A stretch of 64,000 nt of DNA from Acanthosepion esculentum (taxonomy: Eukaryota; Mollusca; Cephalopoda; Sepiida; Sepiidae). Below are positions 51,501-59,800 of the stretch, piece by piece. Both the position numbers and the translations under genes were made by a program. Below the pieces are notes generated by a model, which worked only from the letters and a program-made list of their open reading frames with translations, was not told where the DNA came from and made no database searches. Within the stretch, counting starts at the first letter, position 1. The number at the start of each line of letters is the position of its first letter. The DNA lies in assembly GCA_964036315.1 (NCBI GenBank), contig OZ038517.1, forward strand, positions 23,345,162 through 23,409,161, in the 5' to 3' direction.

Positions 51501-54500
51501 ATTGTAACATAGAATTGATCCCTGACTTTATATCCACATTATAATTTCTTGTTTGTTTATCAAATTCTGATTAAGTATGAATCCACCTCTTCTCCCTCCA
51601 GCTATGGGTTAATTTGTAATACTTGTATCACTAAACAATTATTATCTCTAAAAAAACAAATTCTTACAATCTAAAAATATCTTCTGGCTTTAAAGTATTG
51701 ATAAGCCATAGAAAACAAATCAATCATTTATGAATTGATTTCAACCTAGGTCAAGAAAAGAACATAACATTGGAATTAGCTGAAAATAATATTGCCTGAC
51801 AATGGTAGAGATTTGTTAAGCAAATCTCACACCAACCATCTAAGATATACAGGACATTTTTCAGGACTGAACATTTTTGAATTATCTAACTGTGCAATAT
51901 TGGCATTAATGGTATATTGCACAATATCCAAAGGATACCTGTTATCACAAAATATTTTCTTGATATATTCTAATTCCTGTTTTAATTTTTTTCATAGAAT
52001 GGATCAATAATTATAATGCAATTATGTTTTTTTTTTGCCATGATTAAATTTTGTGCTGCTAATCTTTTAATAATTTCAAAGACAAATTTTTTAAAAAAAT
52101 TATGAAGACATTATGGATGAAAAAAAAAGACCTTTCCTATCACTAAGTAATAATTTTGGAAGTCGTGTCTCATCATGGATTATGTTTCTGTGTTTGAGGA
52201 CTGGATGTTTAATCTCATCTTGAATTTTTTTTTTTTTTTTTTTTTTTAAATCTTTATTTCAGGTGGCTAAAAACATTGACCAATGGCTTCACCAGTTGTC
52301 TGCAAGCAAAATCCTCCCTATAGGCCTAGGGGATGAAAATGTTGCTGAGAGTGTACATGGGGGTAAGACTTGACACAATGTATTTTGCGTAACATTATAC
52401 ATGTATTAGCCTTCTTTTATCGCTAATGTTTTCCTTAATTCCTGACCACTGACAATCCCTTTCTTCCTGATTTTCATTGTATTCCTATAGTAAATCATTA
52501 GCAATGAATTTACATTCTACAAATAATAGCCCTCTTCTCTCAGTACTACTTGCATTAATTCCTGACCACTGACAATCCTTTTCTTTCTGATTTTCAGTGC
52601 ATTCCTATAGTAAATCATTTGTAATGAATTTACATTCTACATATAATAGCGCTCTTCTCTCGGTACTGCTTGCATTAATTCCTGACCACTGACAATCCCT
52701 TTCTTCCTGATTTTCAGTGCATTCCTATAGTAAATCATTTGTAATGAATTTACATTCTACATATAATAGCCCTCTTCTCTCAGTACTGCTTGCATTAATT
52801 CCTGACCACTGACAATACCTTTCTTCCTGATTTTCAATGACTTCCTATAGTAAATCATTTGTAATGAATTTACATTCTACATATAATAGCCCTCTTCTCT
52901 CAGTACTGCTTGCATTAATTCCTGACCACTGACAATACCTTTCTTCCTGATTTTCAATGACTTCCTATAGTAAATCATTTGTAATGAATTTACATTCTAC
53001 ATATAATAGCCCTCTTCTCTCAGTACTGCTTGCATTAATTCCTGACCACTGACATTACCTTTCTTCCTGATTTTCAATGCATTCCTATAGTAAATCATTA
53101 GTAATGAATTTACATTCTACATATAATAGCCCTCTTCTCTCAGTACTGCTTGCATTAATTCCTGACCACTGACAATCCCTTTCTTCCTGATTTTCAATGC
53201 ATTCCTATAGTAAATCATTTGTAATGAATTTACATTCTACATATAATAGCCCTCTTATGTCAGTACTGCTTGCATTAATTCCTGACCACTGACAATCCCT
53301 TTCTTCCTGATTTTCAATGCATTCCTATAGTAAATCATTAGTAATGAATTTACATTCTATATATAATAGTCCTCTTCTCTCAGTACTGCTGGCATTAATT
53401 CCTGACCACTGACAATCCCTTTCTTCTTGATTTTCAATGCATTCCTATAGTAAATCATTTGTAATAAATTTACATTCTACATATAATAGCCCTCTTCTCT
53501 CAGTACTGCTTGCATTAATTCCTGACCATTGACAATCCCTTTCTTCTTGATTTTCAATGCATTCCTATAATAAATCATTTGTAATAAATTTACATTCTAC
53601 ATATAATAACCCTCTTATGACAGTACTGCTTGCATTAATTCCTGAAACTTTTTACTGAAAAAAGTACTGCAAAATTCTTAAATTCTTAAATTCCATTTTA
53701 AGTGCTGGTTTTTTCATTCATTGTTTTTGCTGAATCATCAGTTTTCATTGTCACTTATGACTGTTGTATTTATTTGTGTCATACTTGTTCATACTTGATA
53801 GGTCATTTCGCTCATAAAAAATATTTTTACACCAGATATTAAAAAAATGCTTTTTTTTTCTTAACCCAGACTTAATGTCCGATTTTAATGCCTGGCGTAA
53901 GAAATTCTGGAAAAGAGTAGCACCAATTCTTAAAGGAGAGGAATTAGTTACCGCTTCAGGAAAATGTTGCAAGGAGAATTGCGACAACAAAAACTGTCAG
54001 AAAGACAAAAGTAATGGTCACCTGTTAACAGAAGAGGTAAATCTTTTCTTATTTGTTTGTTTGTTTTTTATTTTTAATTTATTTATTTATTTTTACATTC
54101 CTGAATTCAGTTAAATCCTTGGTTAATATTGGCAAAAGTCTATCAGTATCCCTCCTTCCAACCCGTTGCTTTTGTAAAAAAAATAGTGAAACAGGAGCTT
54201 TGCTTGCAAAGCCATCTGTTAAGATTGAGCTTACATTACGGTAACAGTCGTCTGCTTTTGGTTCTCGTTAAATGATATTTGATAAAAAGAAATAACTTGA
54301 GATAACTTGAGCTTTGTTTTGTGCAAAACTACTAGTGTTGGGTACAGAATTTGATAAAAACGACAAAGATAGTAGTTTTAAAAAATAATTCTTTTTTTTT
54401 TTTTTTTTTTTTAAATTCTCAGGGTTGGTGTCAGCAATTTTACATTTTTCAACAGAAATATTTTACTTACATTGTTCGGACAGTTGTCTTCACCTTTATT

Positions 54501-56209
54501 GCCACATTCTTGATGTTTCGGCTGTTTTAGTTAATTTGCCTTGAGTTTTTCTTCTCTCCACTGAGGCCAGGGAATGAACTAGCAACTAACTTTTTTGAAC
54601 AAATCATGTTTTGGATCAATCAGTCAACACTTTCATCTACTGGGTCATGTGCCCATGGGGACAACAAATATCACCTGAAGAGGTTTTGGATGTACAACAT
54701 CATCCGAAATGTCGTGAATATGGTAATAAAGATAAGGACAACAGTTCGAATGATATAAAATACCTCATCTCAGAAATATAGACATATATAGAGATAAAGA
54801 TATTTCAGTTGATTGGTTTGGTTAGTTTTGTTTTATGCCATATCAAGCACAATGGGATTAATTCTGACAAAATTTTTATTTCCGGTAATATTTTTTTCTT
54901 CAAAAATCTATTGCTGATAATATATATAGTGTGTGTGGGATATATATATATATATAGCTGGTAATTTTTTTAAAATTTTTTTTTAATCTATTGCTGGTAA
55001 TAATTTTTTTCTTTCAAAAATTTATTGTTGGTAATAATTTTTCACAAAGTATTTCTGGTATTAAAACCTATTTTTACACTTTTATGGTGTTTTAACCCCA
55101 GTTTGGGGGTTAACTATTTGCCCATAGCTCTGACGCTAACAGGGTGGGCCTGAGATCACCAGCAATTAAGAGGTGGTTCCACACTCCTCAAAACCTCCTG
55201 ATCAGAGGCCTTGTTGTTGGGTGTAGTTTATAGTCTTACCCAGGATGGTATTTTAGTTGAAAAAGAATACATACATTTAGATATTTGTGTCTTTGTTTTT
55301 AATGTAAATTTGTTTATTGGATGGGCTGACCCTTTTGATACAATTTCTGTTGTTTTTTTTATTGTTAATTATTAGATATACATAGAATCTAATTGCATTT
55401 AAATCAAGAGCAAGATGCTTGGCACCCCTCTTAGTCAAAAGTGGTTCAATCCTGGAGCTGTATTTAAACTCTAATTTTTCATTTTTTTCCACTGAAGACT
55501 TATTACTTTGAATAAGAAATTGCTGTTAGTATTTTGTTCTTTTGGATTTTCTCTCTGTTCTTCACATATAAAACTGACTTCATTCAGCCTCCAATAAGCA
55601 CTGCTCTTTAGATCCAAACGTGTTTTTATATTAATGACTTCAGGACCCCTTCATTTTTGATCCAAATGTATTTTTTATATTAACGACTTCAGGAGACCTT
55701 CAATTTAGATCCAAATGTGTTTTGTTTTATATTAATGAGTTAAAGAGACCATCATTTTAGATCCGATATGTTTTTTCATTAATTAATTCTCTTTAGATTC
55801 AATTTGTGAATGTTAAAAAATTCAGAAGACCTAACCTTTTGATCCGATGTGTTTTTATGTTAATGAAGTCAGGAGACTTTTAGATCCGATGAGGTTTTAT
55901 TTTATTTTAATGAATTCATCAGACCTTCAGTAAATACCACTATTTAGATCCAGTAGGTTATTCTTGGATTGTGACAAAAATGTCCCAATGTAATTACATA
56001 AAAAAAAAAAAAAAAAAAAATAACTGGGATTATTTACAAAATGAAGCAACTGGTGTTATTAATTGATATTCATTGGGTTATCTATTATAGCATCACTACT
56101 GAGTTTTCTGACCAAAGGTAGACAAATAATATTTCTTTCTTAACTAAGCATCTTCCAAGAGTCGGCAACTTTTCATGACATGATGCAACAAATAAATATA
56201 TATATAATC

Positions 56210-56274
<65 letters not shown>

Positions 56275-56850
56275 GTTTAACGTTCTTTTTATAGATACAA
56301 GTATTTAAGCAAATGCTCTGTTTTATAATAAACAGTATTAAATAACATTTACCGGCCTGAATGTCAGAAATTTTCATAGAAAATTTTCGCTCTCCGACAG
56401 GAATCGAACCTGTATCCTATACGGAACCATCATTTCGCGTGATGTGCCTTAACCGTTCCTCCACAGAGGAGCGTCTGGTTAGCAAGGTCGATTTTACTAT
56501 CTTTAAACTTAAATCTTCCATGAATCTCTTCTATTCATATCTGCTCTAGCGTATCAAATGTAAACAAATGACATCATATATTTTTGAATTGGACATAGTC
56601 TGACAATTTATTTAAAGACATTTATATATATTATGTTTAACGTTCTTTTTATAGATACAAGTATTTAAGCAAATTTCGGAGAGCGAAAATTTTCTATGAA
56701 AATTTCTCGGACATTCAGGCCGGTAAATGTTATTTAATACTGTTTATTATAAAACAGAGCATTTGCTTAAATACTTGTATCTATAAAAAGAACGTTAAAC
56801 ATAATATATATAAATGTCTTTAAATAAATTGTCGGACTATGTCCAATTCA

Positions 56851-56889
<39 letters not shown>

Positions 56890-59800
56890 TCACACTTGCT
56901 TACCTTTTATGATGTCAATGAACACTCGTTGCCACTTTTATAATGTCAATGAATACTTGTCACTTTAGTAATGCTTGTTGTAGCAGAGACTTTGTAATTG
57001 CAGATATAACTATTGAACAATGCTGGTGTCAGATGCCTTTGAATAAGATTTGTACTAATTGTACTTGCTCGATAATACTTGCTCGAATAGTAACCACCGA
57101 ATTGTGATCTGTATAGTAATCCAAATAATGATCACTTAGACGACATGATAATTCCCATATATACATTTCTGTTACCATCACGTGATATACTTATTCAAAA
57201 TGGCCTCACCTGTGTTTGCTCTCTGGTGATCTGTGTTCAAACTCCAGTCTTGGCAGCAACATTATTTTTCCTGTATAACATTACCCAAATACAAGAAATA
57301 TATTCAAGGTACATTCAAAAAGTTGGTACAAAAAGAGTTTTCTGTCTATGAGATAGGATCAATAAGTCTATAGCCTGACATAGTTATGCACTGATTTTTG
57401 ATTTGATAATTTTAGTGTACAATATTTAATCTACGTGATTAACACTCGCCAATGGAATAAGTGCATTGACAAAAAAAAAAGAAATTAGGTTGAAAAAATG
57501 CCTGGAACTTTGATTATAAGTAGAGATTTTGAATTCATTTTTAATTTTTTAGGGGCAGACTGATTTTGATAATAACCAGTTGATAACATTATCTGTGATT
57601 ATAATAAGTAGCTTTTTGCACACATACACTCACATACATGGGGAGTGCCACAAAAGTAATGACCCCTCCTGATAATTTCTACAAATAATACTATTAAGTA
57701 ATTTTTGTTTGTGGTAAACTTTAAAATCTAATTTGTTCTTGTTTCATATTAGTAGATTGATTGAATCATTCATTTTTTATGGCTTATCAACCCTTTGCAG
57801 TTTATTTAAAACCAGAAAATATTTTGAGATTGTAAGAAATTTTTTTTGTGGGCAGGGGTAATAATGGTTTAGTAATACAAGTCTTACTAATTAATCCATA
57901 GCTGGAGGGAGAAGAGGTGGATTCATACCTTTCCCAAGGGTATTTACATGTAAGTGAATATTACGAACCCAACTGGAATCGAAACTTGGTGCTCCAATTA
58001 ACTATTCTGAGCCATTATCCATTACACCATCCACACATCCAAACTTACAGAACCTTGTATTCTCAAGTAGTCACCCATCTAGGTACTGATTGGGTTTAAT
58101 GTTGCTTAACTTTGGTAATCGTATGGGAACCAGTGTTTCAAAGCAATATGACCATAAGCCATATTAATAGAATGTAAGGCACCTTGGCATGATGTAATGG
58201 TTAGCAAGCTTGTCTCACTAAAACAGTTACGACTGAATAGTGAGTTTCCTCACTGGGTGCCCCCTATTTTCGGCCTTGTGCCACATCTAAGCTATGCTTG
58301 GAAAATCTATTAATCGAATGTTGAGGAAGGGTGGGGTGTGTATTTAATTCTCTTTTGTGAATTCAATGGTTGGTTCTACATTGTTGAGTCTCTTTATCAT
58401 CGAATTCACAGACGGGCATGAAATAAACACCCTACCCCTTCTATGGGTTAATTAGTAAAACTTTTATCAATAAAACATTACACCCCCCCCCCCGGAATTC
58501 TTATCTAAAAATATTTTCTGGCTTTAAATAACCTACAAACGGTTGATAAGCCATAGAAAATGAATGAATCAATCTATTAATATGAAACTAGAACAAATTA
58601 GATTTCATTTTACCGCAAACCCACAAAGAAAAATGATTTTAATCATTTACTATTCCTACCACAGTAAAAAATAAAATAAGTAAATACTATAATAGATGGA
58701 GGGAGTACAATGATATTCAATAGAACAAGTTTTTGGAATAGCCATCATTCACTCACACACACACACAAATTTGACACAGGTCAACACAAAGCAGCAACAG
58801 TCTGTTTCATGCTTAAACACAATCTTCAGGTCTTAATTACTTTTCTATTTATATATGTTCTATCCCTGATATTGAGCATTTTATTCATAAATATAGCATA
58901 TCTTAGAACTATATCCTTATCGTATATAGCCACTTATTGTGGAGGCACGGTGAAATAATGGATTGTGGCTCTGGTTAGAGAATTGAAGAGCAGAGTTCAA
59001 ATTCTAGTTGAGTTCATTACATTCACTTATGTGCTAATACCTTTTGGAAAGGTATGAATCCATCTCTTCTCCCCCCAAACTATGGCTAAATAGCAGGGCA
59101 GGCTGGGTTCTATAGCCTTGGGTGGCAACTGGTCTAGGAAAAAGAGAATTGAATTCAAAACTGTATGCTGCCCTGGTGAAGCACATACTATGCAGCTAAG
59201 GAAAGGAGTGTTTGCATTGACAATAATAATCCTGACTAAAGTTGATTCCTTATTGTGATCACTTTGGAAAATAGTAAGTGGCTGGTAATATTTGTAATGA
59301 TTTACATTTATTGCTATTGTTGTGATGTGGGGTCTGGCAAGACAACACTTAACTCTACAGTCAGCCATGACAATCGTATTCAATACTCAACTCGACAACT
59401 CACTGCAATATTTTTTCTAGACAATTACCTAGGACTACTTATCATGAATGGATCAGTCTATTCATGATAGTAAAGAGGGTAACTGGTTCTTACCACAGCA
59501 TGTCCCTTCTCTTATTTACTTAGCATAGGTATGTATACTCGTCAGTCAGTTATTGCTAGCCCTGTTTCCACTGAGTCTAAGATGCTATGTCAGGACTACT
59601 AACATTGCAGATTCTTTGGATTTTATCAAGAATCTCTATATAGCAGAAGCACAAGGCCAGATGTGGGAGCAAATATAAAATACATGGATGTGACAGTGGG
59701 AGCTCAGGGGATTAATCAAATATTTACAGTATAACTGTTGAAAATTAATGGTTTTAAATTTAGTATAAAGCTTCTTTTTTTGTTATTTTAATAAATAATA

